Shown here: piece by piece, positions 1 through 7,347 of the stretch
Position numbering within the stretch: position 1 is the stretch's first letter
How the letters are laid out: every line of letters begins with the position of its first letter
Assembly: GCA_913058495.1 (NCBI GenBank)
Contig: CAJXQC010000013.1
Span: forward strand, 39,367-103,366
DNA length: 64,000 bases
Direction of reading: 5' to 3'
Origin: an uncultured Balneola sp.
Lineage (GTDB): Bacteria; Bacteroidota; Rhodothermia; Balneolales; Balneolaceae
Made by a program: the position numbers and the translations under genes
The notes under the pieces: model-generated
Database searches by the model: none
What the model was told of the DNA's origin: nothing
Seen by the model: the letters and a program-made list of their open reading frames with translations, nothing else

Positions 1-1
1 G

Positions 2-70
2 AAAGCATTGGAATCAGAATCGGTAATTGACCTTACCAATCAACTAACACAAAGACTTTTAGAATATTAA
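2..70 (+). CDS. C-terminal tail of an upstream gene (possible OmpH/Skp-like protein)
   Basis: An open frame enters from the left edge and ends with TAA at 68-70, only 4 bases before the next start codon. The visible 22 residues end in VIDLTNQLTQRLLEY. This resembles the 'DLT..V...L' tail of OmpH/Skp chaperones, so the lost gene may be a paralogue of its downstream neighbour. The tight spacing suggests one operon. The family call is an inference from very few residues. Confidence 0.45.
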   Translation, partial: KALESESVIDLTNQLTQRLLEY

Positions 71-74
71 TATT

Positions 75-617
75 ATGAAAAAGATCATAGCTCTATCATT
101 TTTCTTCCTTTCAAGTTTATCGACTAGTGAGTTAAAGGCGCAAGATTTTGAATTCAGGCTAGTAAATAAACAATATCTGTTTTCGCAAGTAATGTCTAAG
201 GTTGGTATGTCTATAGAAAGAGACATGGCCCAATACGTAGATTCTTTAGATTATGCGAATAGTGCTGAGCGTAGAGCAAAAGAATCTTTGATTAGAGAGG
301 GGCAAGAGAAGTTAAAAACCGCAGAAGGGATGAATTTGGTAAGTTCTCAAACGACCATGAACCTGCTTCTAAATGACTATAATAAATTTATTGAGAACTT
401 AGAACTGAAGAAGCAGAAAAAGTATGAACAACTTTTAGCACCTTATAAAAAAAGCATGAATGAAGCTATCCAATCAGTCGCTGATCAGAATAATATCGAT
501 CATGTAATACCAACACATGATGAAAATGGTAAACAGATTGTTTTGTATTTTTCTCCTCAAGAAGCTCAAAAATACGATATGACATTACAGGTATTAGAAT
601 ACTTGAACAGTAATTAA
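75..617 (+). CDS. OmpH/Skp-like periplasmic chaperone family protein
   Basis: A 180-residue secreted protein. Residues 1-22 form a signal peptide ending in LKA before QDFEF. The body is charged and helical, with a likely coiled-coil hairpin around residues 60-140 rich in K, E and Q. The C-terminal part (VADQNNIDHVIPTHD...) matches the layout of OmpH/Skp proteins, which hold unfolded outer-membrane proteins in the periplasm. It lies 4 bases after a gene whose tail looks similar, so it is probably the second gene of an ompH pair. Similarity is weak at sequence level and the chaperone role is inferred. Confidence 0.6.
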   Translation: MKKIIALSFFFLSSLSTSELKAQDFEFRLVNKQYLFSQVMSKVGMSIERDMAQYVDSLDYANSAERRAKESLIREGQEKLKTAEGMNLVSSQTTMNLLLNDYNKFIENLELKKQKKYEQLLAPYKKSMNEAIQSVADQNNIDHVIPTHDENGKQIVLYFSPQEAQKYDMTLQVLEYLNSN

Positions 618-638
618 TTCGCCATAACTATTACCAAT

Positions 639-1130
639 ATGCCTGAACCTAACGAAAGCCTAGACTTTGAACAGTCTAATGGAGGCTCATCCAAAAAAGA
701 GGGTTGTGGAAGTGGTTGTTTAGGTGCCTTCGTAATTCTTATTGGAGCTGTTATTTTTGGGTATTGCTCACTTGATGACAGGGACTATTACATGATGCCC
801 GGGGAAGCCAATATGTCTACCGATGCCCTTGAACAAACGTTCAAAGAGATCGACAGGATTCTTCCCGATTCTTTAGTCATTGACGATCCTTTAAATCCAT
901 ATAATCATTACAGCCAAGCTGAATCTTTTGGGAATATGTTTTACGGATTAAATCCAGTAATCATGACGGCCCTAAAAGCCGATACTTCTAAGAAATACAG
1001 GTTCCAATATATCGCTCGTGTTGATCATGTAGATGCTAATGAATTTGTGATTCGAGACTTTTTAGTGGATAGTATCTGGAGATATAAGCCAATAGATCTC
1101 GATTCTGAAGATTCTTTATGGGACAATTAG
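639..1130 (+). CDS. Hypothetical single-pass membrane protein
   Basis: A 163-residue protein that I do not recognise. The N-terminal 25 residues are polar with a Gly/Cys patch (EGCGSGCLG). One hydrophobic segment follows (about 26-45), then an acidic extracytoplasmic-looking domain of about 115 residues with many Asp and Tyr. No catalytic motif is visible. It starts 21 bases after the OmpH-like gene on the same strand, so it may be cotranscribed with it. Confidence 0.7.
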   Translation: MPEPNESLDFEQSNGGSSKKEGCGSGCLGAFVILIGAVIFGYCSLDDRDYYMMPGEANMSTDALEQTFKEIDRILPDSLVIDDPLNPYNHYSQAESFGNMFYGLNPVIMTALKADTSKKYRFQYIARVDHVDANEFVIRDFLVDSIWRYKPIDLDSEDSLWDN

Positions 1131-1159
1131 TTCATAAAGTCCGTTCATTCAGGGTTCAT

Positions 1160-1570
1160 TTATTCTACAGTTACTATAAAATAAAATTTCGAGCCTTCTA
1201 AGTTTTCTAACCAATAGGCTCTTTCAGTGCTATCAACAGCTGATCCTGCTCCAAATCTGTTTACAAAATACACTTTTACGGAGCCTTCTGCTTTTCCCTT
1301 TACTATAGCTAAATGTCCTCTTTTAGCTTCATCATACCTTATTGATACAATTTCAGGATCTTCTGAAAAAAGTCCCGGCGCATAACCACCCCACATCATT
1401 CCTTGCCTATAATTTAATATCTCCTTTTCATCACCTTTCTCAATCTCAATTACTTGCGAAGATGTATTCATTGACTTACAATCTTCTATTAAACATTTAG
1501 TGCCGCCACAGCCAACAAGCAGAATACTAAACAGGATTAACATACACACTGAAATACATCGATTAATCAT
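1160..1570 (-). CDS. Hypothetical lipoprotein
   Basis: A 136-residue protein with a lipoprotein signal: hydrophobic residues 5-20 end in LLVGC, making Cys21 the likely lipidated residue. The mature part is a small domain with several beta-strand-like stretches (SIRYDEAKRGHLAIVKGKA, GSVKVYFVNRF). It resembles small Ig-like secreted domains, but I cannot assign a family. It is divergent from the serine hydrolase gene, with 47 bases between starts, so a shared control region is likely. Confidence 0.65.
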   Translation of the reverse strand: MINRCISVCMLILFSILLVGCGGTKCLIEDCKSMNTSSQVIEIEKGDEKEILNYRQGMMWGGYAPGLFSEDPEIVSIRYDEAKRGHLAIVKGKAEGSVKVYFVNRFGAGSAVDSTERAYWLENLEGSKFYFIVTVE

Positions 1571-1617
1571 GAGATAAATAGTACATTACTGATATAAGTT
1601 CATTTAATATATCAATT

Positions 1618-2685
1618 ATGAAAAAGTATTTTCTGCTAAGTATTTTTTGGTTTGTCAGTATATCCGGATTCGCTCAGGATTTCGAGAAAGAGATTCAACA
1701 AGCTGACTCTATTGTAACCGAATTCTTTTCTGAACATAAATTACCGGGAATGAGTATTTCGGTATTCAAACAAGACCGAATGATCTGGTCAAAAGGATAT
1801 GGCTATGCTGATGTTGAAAATAGTATTCCTGTGGATCCATCCAGAACTTTATTCAGAATCGGAAGTGTTTCTAAAACTCTTACTGCTTCAGGATTGGGCT
1901 TATTGATTCAGGATGGTGTACTGGAACCTGATGACGAAATTCAGGAATGGGTACCGGAATTTCCGCCAAAGAAATACCCAATTACGATCAAGCAAGTATC
2001 AGGACATCTTGCAGGTATCAGACATTATCGAGGGGATGAATTTATGAACACCAAAAAATACGAGACGGTAATGGGTGGTTTGGTCTTCTTTAAAGACGAC
2101 TCGTTACTTTTTGAGCCCGGAACCAAATATCAATATTCAAGCTATGGTTGGAACTTAATAAGTGCTGTTATTGAAAAGGCAGCTCAAAAACCTTTTCTCG
2201 AATACATGGAATCGGAAGTCTTCTCACCATTAAATATGAACAATACGCTACCTGATTGGGCAGATGAAGATGTTCCAAACAGAACCAAATTCTATATATG
2301 GCGTGGTGGACAAAATGTAGAAGCGCCATATGTAGATAACAGTTATAAATGGGCCGGCGGTGGTTTTATCGGAACTACCGAAGATTTGATCAATTTTGGA
2401 GCAGCACATTTTGATTACGATTTTCTAAATGAAGAAACTCAGGAAGTACTTATCACATCATTAGAAACTTCAGATGGAAATTCTACTAATTATGGAATGG
2501 GATATAGTACTTTGCAACATGCAGGAAATAATTGGGTTGGACATTCAGGAGGTTCTGTTGGAGGAAGTACCATGTTTTTGGTGAATAAAGAACATCGGAT
2601 AGTTATTGCATATACGATCAATCGCTCCGGTGCTTCATTTGATGACCTTCATTTTAAGATCGGAGAACTTTTTATTACAAAATGA
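1618..2685 (+). CDS. Serine hydrolase, beta-lactamase (class C/LACTB-like) family
   Basis: A 355-residue secreted enzyme of the beta-lactamase/penicillin-binding family, likely a D-Ala peptidase or esterase. A signal peptide covers residues 1-20 (ISGFAQ/DF). The catalytic S-x-x-K motif is Ser83-Val-Ser-Lys86 (RIGSVSKT). The second motif is the Tyr174-Ser-Ser region (YQYSSYGWN). The third motif is His310-Ser-Gly312 (VGHSGGSVGG), the H-x-G form common in LACTB-like members. Length and motif spacing are normal. The stop overlaps the next start (ATGA), so translation is probably coupled to the methyltransferase gene. The physiological substrate cannot be read from sequence. Confidence 0.9.
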   Translation: MKKYFLLSIFWFVSISGFAQDFEKEIQQADSIVTEFFSEHKLPGMSISVFKQDRMIWSKGYGYADVENSIPVDPSRTLFRIGSVSKTLTASGLGLLIQDGVLEPDDEIQEWVPEFPPKKYPITIKQVSGHLAGIRHYRGDEFMNTKKYETVMGGLVFFKDDSLLFEPGTKYQYSSYGWNLISAVIEKAAQKPFLEYMESEVFSPLNMNNTLPDWADEDVPNRTKFYIWRGGQNVEAPYVDNSYKWAGGGFIGTTEDLINFGAAHFDYDFLNEETQEVLITSLETSDGNSTNYGMGYSTLQHAGNNWVGHSGGSVGGSTMFLVNKEHRIVIAYTINRSGASFDDLHFKIGELFITK

Positions 2686-3536
2686 TATATCCCGATAACT
2701 GGATTGATTATGAACTCATCGATCATGGGCTTGGTCGAAAACTGGAACGATTTGGTGAAGTAGTTCTTGATCGCCCGGAGCCATCTGCAAATTGGAAAAA
2801 ATCAAAACCTGCAAACGAGTGGAATAGGGCTGAAGCGGTTTTTACTGAGAATAAAAATCAGAAGGGTAGTTGGAATAAAGATCTCAACGATTGGAATATT
2901 TCTTATCCATTTGGGGATTCTGAGATCATATTTAAACTTAGCCAAGGCTCTTTTAAACATCCCGGAATCTTTCCGGAACAAGCCGAAAACTGGAGATTCA
3001 TACGCAATAAATGTATCGAACTGATTGGGAAAGGGATCACTCCAAAATTTCTAAACCTGTTTGCATACACAGGCGGAGCAAGCTTAGCCGCTGATCTGTC
3101 CGGAGCGGAAGTAACACATATCGATTCTGTAAAAAGCGTGGTTAACTGGGCGCGAGAAAATGCAGAACTCAACAATATTGACTCTATCCGGTGGATCGTT
3201 GAAGATGCACCAACGTTTGTAGAAAAAGAGATTCGTCGTGGAAACAAATATCATGGAATCATTATGGATCCTCCAATATTCGGACTTGGACCAAAAGGAG
3301 GTAGATGGAAACTGAACCGTGATCTTCCGAAATTGATTGAAAACGTAATGAAACTGCTTGATGAAAAAAACAGGTTCTTCATAATGAATACGTATTCACC
3401 TCAACTTCCTCTCAATGATTTAGAAAAGATTCTTAGTGCATTGCCCGATTTCCCAACAACCTTTGAAGCTACTACACTTGGTTTAATGAGTACACCCGGA
3501 AAAGAATTACCCCTTGGAAACTTGGTAAGGTTTTAA
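2682..3536 (+). CDS. Class I SAM-dependent methyltransferase, RlmI/RlmK-like
   Basis: A 284-residue cytosolic methyltransferase related to 23S rRNA cytosine/guanine methyltransferases. The SAM-binding motif I is FLNLFAYTGGAS (about 123-134). An acidic residue near 148 (THIDSVKS) would bind the ribose hydroxyls. The Asn/Asp-Pro-Pro motif is MDPPIFG (about 195-201), and the GRWKL stretch after it is typical of the RlmI group. There is no PUA domain at the N terminus, so it is shorter than E. coli RlmI. It overlaps the serine hydrolase by 4 bases. The rRNA target is inferred, not shown. Confidence 0.85.
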   Translation: MIYPDNWIDYELIDHGLGRKLERFGEVVLDRPEPSANWKKSKPANEWNRAEAVFTENKNQKGSWNKDLNDWNISYPFGDSEIIFKLSQGSFKHPGIFPEQAENWRFIRNKCIELIGKGITPKFLNLFAYTGGASLAADLSGAEVTHIDSVKSVVNWARENAELNNIDSIRWIVEDAPTFVEKEIRRGNKYHGIIMDPPIFGLGPKGGRWKLNRDLPKLIENVMKLLDEKNRFFIMNTYSPQLPLNDLEKILSALPDFPTTFEATTLGLMSTPGKELPLGNLVRF

Positions 3537-3547
3537 ATTCGAATAAT

Positions 3548-4294
3548 ATGACCTGTAAAAATTGCGGAAAAGAAGCTAGTGGGGATTTTTGCTCTCACTG
3601 TGGTCAAAAAACAAAAGTAGATCGAATAAACGCTCAGTAAATACTTTCTGAGATCCCAAACACCTTTCTCCAAATTGACACCGGATTATTCTTCACGATC
3701 AAAGAGTTTTTTATAAGACCGGGAAATAGTATCCGGGAATACCTGAAGGGAAAAAGAAAAAACTACATAAGACCTCTGTCTTATGTTTTGTTGCTTTCTA
3801 CCTTTTATGCATTACTCGCTAATTTAGTTTCTGAATCCACTTTTTTAGGAGAAGTTGTGCTCGGTATGGCGGAAGGTGGTACTTCTACAAAATCAGATCC
3901 TGTATTATCAACTGTTTTGCAATGGATAGCTGAAAATCATGCATACTCGACCGTTCTGTTTCTTCCTTTCTTTTCTCTTTCATCCCTTATTGCATTTAAA
4001 AAGTATCGATACAATTTTTTTGAGCACTTTGTAATTAATGCTTATATCACCGGGCAACAAGCTGTTATTTATTCTTTTTTTGTACTCGTTCAATATATTG
4101 GAAACATCAATTTATACTACTATCCCCTCATATCACTCTGTCTCTCCATAGGCTTTGCTTTTTGGACATTCACACAACTCTTTAGTCCGGCCGGAAAGAT
4201 CAGTTCCTTCTTAAGAACTTTAATGGCTTATATTTTATGCTATATGATAATTCTGGCTTTTTTTGTGATTGGCTTTATAATACATCTGGTCTAG
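3548..4294 (+). pseudogene. DUF3667 family membrane protein, interrupted by an in-frame stop
   Basis: Reading from ATG 3548 gives a zinc-ribbon start with paired cysteines (CKNCG...CSHCGQK). TAA at 3638-3640 then ends it after 30 codons. The same frame continues without further stops to 4294 and reads ILSEIPNTFLQIDTG, then FFIRPGNSIREYLKGKRK. This is the conserved core of DUF3667 proteins, followed by four likely membrane segments. In relatives the stop position usually holds an aromatic residue, so a TAT/TAC to TAA change is the simplest explanation. A restart near 3788 would lose the whole zinc ribbon and core. It is a recent nonsense mutation, a readthrough site or a sequencing error. Confidence 0.8.
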
Positions 4295-5526
4295 CTTTCC
4301 GGATTACCAACCTTACCTATAAATAATATTGCACCGGATTCCTTTTCTCTTAATATCATTACATATGATCTGTTAAAATTAAAAACAGGATTACTCGGAC
4401 CTACTGAAGTAGTTCCTATTCCAACGCTGGTAACTGCAGCTGCTTCTGTGCCTTCTTCATCTAGTTTTAAGTATGTTTTATGTTTTACTTGTGATATTGC
4501 TAAACCACCATTTCGGTTAATATTGGAAAAGTCAGCCTGATTTGTGAAGGCGATTGGCATCCCCATATTTTTAAGCGGGTTATTTAAACTTTTTTCATAA
4601 GTCAGCTCAAGTTTTGGTAAAAATACATCTACGGTATCTTTTTCATTCTTACTATACCACTTTTCTAAGTTATCCAAGGATAAATGAGTATCTATAAAAG
4701 AATCTATCGGAGTACTGCCTTCAGTCGGTTTTATGAGTGACATTGTAAAAAGACCGTTTCCGTAAGGTAAGTCTATCATTTGTGTATTATCATCACTATA
4801 GAACTTTGCAGGAAGTTTCTGAGTCATCATATCTACTTTTTTTACCTGACCATCCTCTTTATAAAAATTTCTTTCAGTAGTTTTTTCAGGATCAAACTCG
4901 TAGACCCAATCACCTTTGAAGTACACAGCATTTATCAAATACATGATCATACCGGAGGGAATGCTCTCAATAATTTCGTTAATCTTTCCATGGGTTTTCT
5001 TTTGTACCCAGTTATTGATAACGTTTACAGATTCCGGGTCGTTGAAGTCTAACTCTGAGGATTCCGCATCAAAGTAGTTTGTCAAATTACTCGAGAAGTC
5101 TTCCTCAATCTGAAATCCTTGACTGCTCCATATCGAGTTTCCAATCTCCATTTGAACCTTGGGATCGAGATCTGTAAGTAATTCTTTGAGCGAACTATAA
5201 CCCTCGTTTATTTCAGGAAGGGAGAGGTCGTGAAGCTCAAGTGTGCTTTGCATCTCATCAAAAGTTTGTCCATTTGCTCCGTTCAACGTCATTCCTAAAG
5301 CCATAGAAATACTTAATGGAGAAATAAAAACATTTTCTTCATCACTGCCGATAGCTAATTCTTTAAACATTTTGATGCTGAAAGATCGGTCAGCTTGTAC
5401 AATTGCTTTTTCGCTTTTGCTTAATTCTCTGGGCAGTTCAGTACTGCCTGAATCGGAAACAGATCCGGAACAAGCAACGAAAATTGAGATAGTAAGTAAT
5501 AGTAGCTTTGAGAATTTCATAATCAT
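4291..5526 (-). CDS. Serpin-family serine protease inhibitor, lipoprotein
   Basis: A 411-residue serpin anchored by a lipoprotein signal (IFVACS, Cys19). The serpin fold is recognisable throughout: NVFISPLSISMALGMTLNGA near the N terminus, INNWVQKKTHGKINEII, and AVYFKGDWVYEFD. The reactive-centre loop lies at about 357-375. Its hinge EEGTEAAAVTSV has small residues at P12-P8, as in inhibitory serpins. By register the scissile bond would fall near Thr373-Ser374. The C-terminal shutter strand (NPVFNFNRSYVMIL) is intact. It converges with the broken DUF3667 gene; their stops share CTAG at 4291-4294. Confidence 0.93.
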   Translation of the reverse strand: MIMKFSKLLLLTISIFVACSGSVSDSGSTELPRELSKSEKAIVQADRSFSIKMFKELAIGSDEENVFISPLSISMALGMTLNGANGQTFDEMQSTLELHDLSLPEINEGYSSLKELLTDLDPKVQMEIGNSIWSSQGFQIEEDFSSNLTNYFDAESSELDFNDPESVNVINNWVQKKTHGKINEIIESIPSGMIMYLINAVYFKGDWVYEFDPEKTTERNFYKEDGQVKKVDMMTQKLPAKFYSDDNTQMIDLPYGNGLFTMSLIKPTEGSTPIDSFIDTHLSLDNLEKWYSKNEKDTVDVFLPKLELTYEKSLNNPLKNMGMPIAFTNQADFSNINRNGGLAISQVKHKTYLKLDEEGTEAAAVTSVGIGTTSVGPSNPVFNFNRSYVMILREKESGAILFIGKVGNPES

Positions 5527-5678
5527 TTTGTTTGTTGATACTTAAACATAATGAAAATAAGCTACTATTATTATATAGCGTTTTATATTATTTGCTTTAA
5601 CGCCCCATCTAACTATTCCCTACACATCTATTTTGATCCAAAAAAAACTTACGAACAGTCGCGGAGGTCAGGAAAGAC

Positions 5679-6608
5679 TCAGTCTTCCTGATCTTTTTGT
5701 TTCTTCATTTCCTGCTTTTTGACTTCTCTCAACTTTAAAGCTTTTATTTCTTCCGCACTCATATTTTTTGTTTTCTCAGAAAGAGGTCTATCAGGTGACA
5801 GATCATTGTGTAGAGATTCTATAGATTTCTTTGTTTGATAGTGAGCATCTCCATTTGGCTCATATTTAATTTCGAAATCATTTACATTCTCAGTTGCATC
5901 GATCAGGCTTATTTCAACATAGCGATTGCCTTCTTCGTCTGTTCTGATCTTTGCATCACCGTGCATTCGCTCGCTGTTTTCATGTAAGAATCGGTTGATC
6001 CTAACTGCGATCTCATCCTCACTGATTTCCTTTTTTACTTTAAGGTCAAAAGTGTGCAGAGCTGACTCAAATACTGTTCGTTCAACAGTTTCTTCAATTG
6101 GCAGAATTTCCAGTGATTGAAAATCGAATATACTTGCTAAAGCACTTTTCTTTTCTTCAGCTATACGAAAGTCTGCCTTAGGGAGCACCATCACTACTTC
6201 TGTTAGTTTATCACCCTTAGCTTCTCCTGTTTGTTCATGTTCAATTAAAACCTGGCTGATACTTACTTGCGAAGGATCCAAGCCTGCTTCTTCAAATCTT
6301 AAACCAAAATTGGATTTGGTCTTGGATTCTATTTCCGGTGCAAACCCTTTGATCATATAGCCGATTTCTTCTTCGTGTTGCACAGGAACAGTACAGGCAA
6401 TTAAGATCAGAGTTGTAAAAATTAGGGATGCTGCGATTTTATAAAGTGATTTCATTTTTCTGGGTTTTGAATTGTTGTTTTCTAACCAATCACCCAGGTT
6501 TTCAAATGAAGAATTATGCTTTGTGGTTTTTAATTGATCAAAAGCTTCCGGAAGGTTCATAATCTCACCCAATGGATTTAATTTCTTTGATAACTTTAGT
6601 GGTTTCAT
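5679..6608 (-). CDS. Probable membrane anti-sigma factor / ECF-associated protein
   Basis: I chose the ATG at 6608 (MKPLKLSKKLNPLGEIM), giving 309 residues. A longer open frame reaches 6692, but that lies fully inside the sigma-factor gene. The 6608 start still overlaps the sigma gene by 44 bases. About 50 cytosolic residues precede one membrane segment at about 54-75 (YKIAASLIFTTLILIACTVP). An extracytoplasmic domain of about 230 charged residues follows, ending in a Lys/Glu-rich tail. The topology fits an anti-sigma factor, but no zinc-binding anti-sigma motif is present. The role comes from context only. Confidence 0.65.
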   Translation of the reverse strand: MKPLKLSKKLNPLGEIMNLPEAFDQLKTTKHNSSFENLGDWLENNNSKPRKMKSLYKIAASLIFTTLILIACTVPVQHEEEIGYMIKGFAPEIESKTKSNFGLRFEEAGLDPSQVSISQVLIEHEQTGEAKGDKLTEVVMVLPKADFRIAEEKKSALASIFDFQSLEILPIEETVERTVFESALHTFDLKVKKEISEDEIAVRINRFLHENSERMHGDAKIRTDEEGNRYVEISLIDATENVNDFEIKYEPNGDAHYQTKKSIESLHNDLSPDRPLSEKTKNMSAEEIKALKLREVKKQEMKKQKDQED

Positions 6609-7185
6609 GGTATAGATCTTTGGTTGATCGTTGAGACTTAAGAAATCTTTGTCGGGACGCAACATGTTGCGTTCTAACATCTTCTTCCTCAAGCATTACC
6701 ATGAATTCCTTTAACTTTTTTCTGGTCCGGCTTAACCGTGATTTTATAGTCGATTCACTTTTTTCACTTTGTATAGTGGTGATCTCCTCGATGGAAAAAC
6801 CACCAATTTCAAACAGAAGAATTGCCGCTCGTTCTTGTTTGCTGATTTTAGATAATGCCGCGATCAAAATTTGATTGTCTTCAAAGAAATCATCCTCAAA
6901 GACCTTAAACGCTGCTTTACCGTCCTCAGAATCCAGCGACACAAACCTGCTCCAAAACGGCTTGCGAACCGAGTTATAAAAACTCCTTGTTATGATCTGA
7001 AAGAACCAACTTTTAAAGCTCGTTTTATCTCTCAGAGAATCAAAATTTTCGTAAGCTTTCAGCAATGCCTGTTGCATCACATCTTCAGCTTCTGATTTTG
7101 AAGCTCCTGAACATAAAGCTCTGCAATAATTAACCGCATCGTTGTAATGTGGTTTTAGTAAATCAGTAAATTCAGATTCAGACAC
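6565..7185 (-). CDS. ECF RNA polymerase sigma factor (sigma-70 family)
   Basis: A 206-residue extracytoplasmic-function sigma factor. Region 2 spans about 8-75 and includes the core-binding stretch AEDVMQQALLKAYENFDSL and the SFKSWFFQIITRSFYNSVRK segment. Region 4 spans about 105-160 with a helix-turn-helix (FSIEEITTIQSEKSESTIKS, then RLSRTRKKL). A tail of about 45 residues extends beyond region 4. It is the first gene of a leftward pair with the membrane protein that overlaps its 3' end, a typical sigma/anti-sigma arrangement. The 162-base gap upstream separates it from the divergent amylase gene. Confidence 0.93.
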   Translation of the reverse strand: MSESEFTDLLKPHYNDAVNYCRALCSGASKSEAEDVMQQALLKAYENFDSLRDKTSFKSWFFQIITRSFYNSVRKPFWSRFVSLDSEDGKAAFKVFEDDFFEDNQILIAALSKISKQERAAILLFEIGGFSIEEITTIQSEKSESTIKSRLSRTRKKLKEFMVMLEEEDVRTQHVASRQRFLKSQRSTKDLYHETTKVIKEIKSIG

Positions 7186-7347
7186 AGATCGTTTTTAGGA
7201 ATTCATGTTTGCGCGCATTCACCCATAAGACACATCAACTCAATAAAAAGTCGCAAAGTTTTTATAATGATCCAATGTAAGCACTTTCATAAGATTCTCT
7301 CTCTGAGGTTCATTATTATCTGTTCGACCTTTAATTGATATTCAAAT

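Noticed and set aside
2767..3247. Open frames on both strands inside the methyltransferase gene.
   Set aside because: They are shadows of a well-supported gene, with low-complexity translations and no family features.
4780..5545. Plus-strand open frames inside the serpin gene.
   Set aside because: They lie opposite a clear serpin coding sequence and look like random antisense frames.
6609..6692. Longer start for the ECF-associated membrane protein.
   Set aside because: It would extend the overlap with the sigma gene to 128 bases; the ATG at 6608 gives a more normal arrangement.
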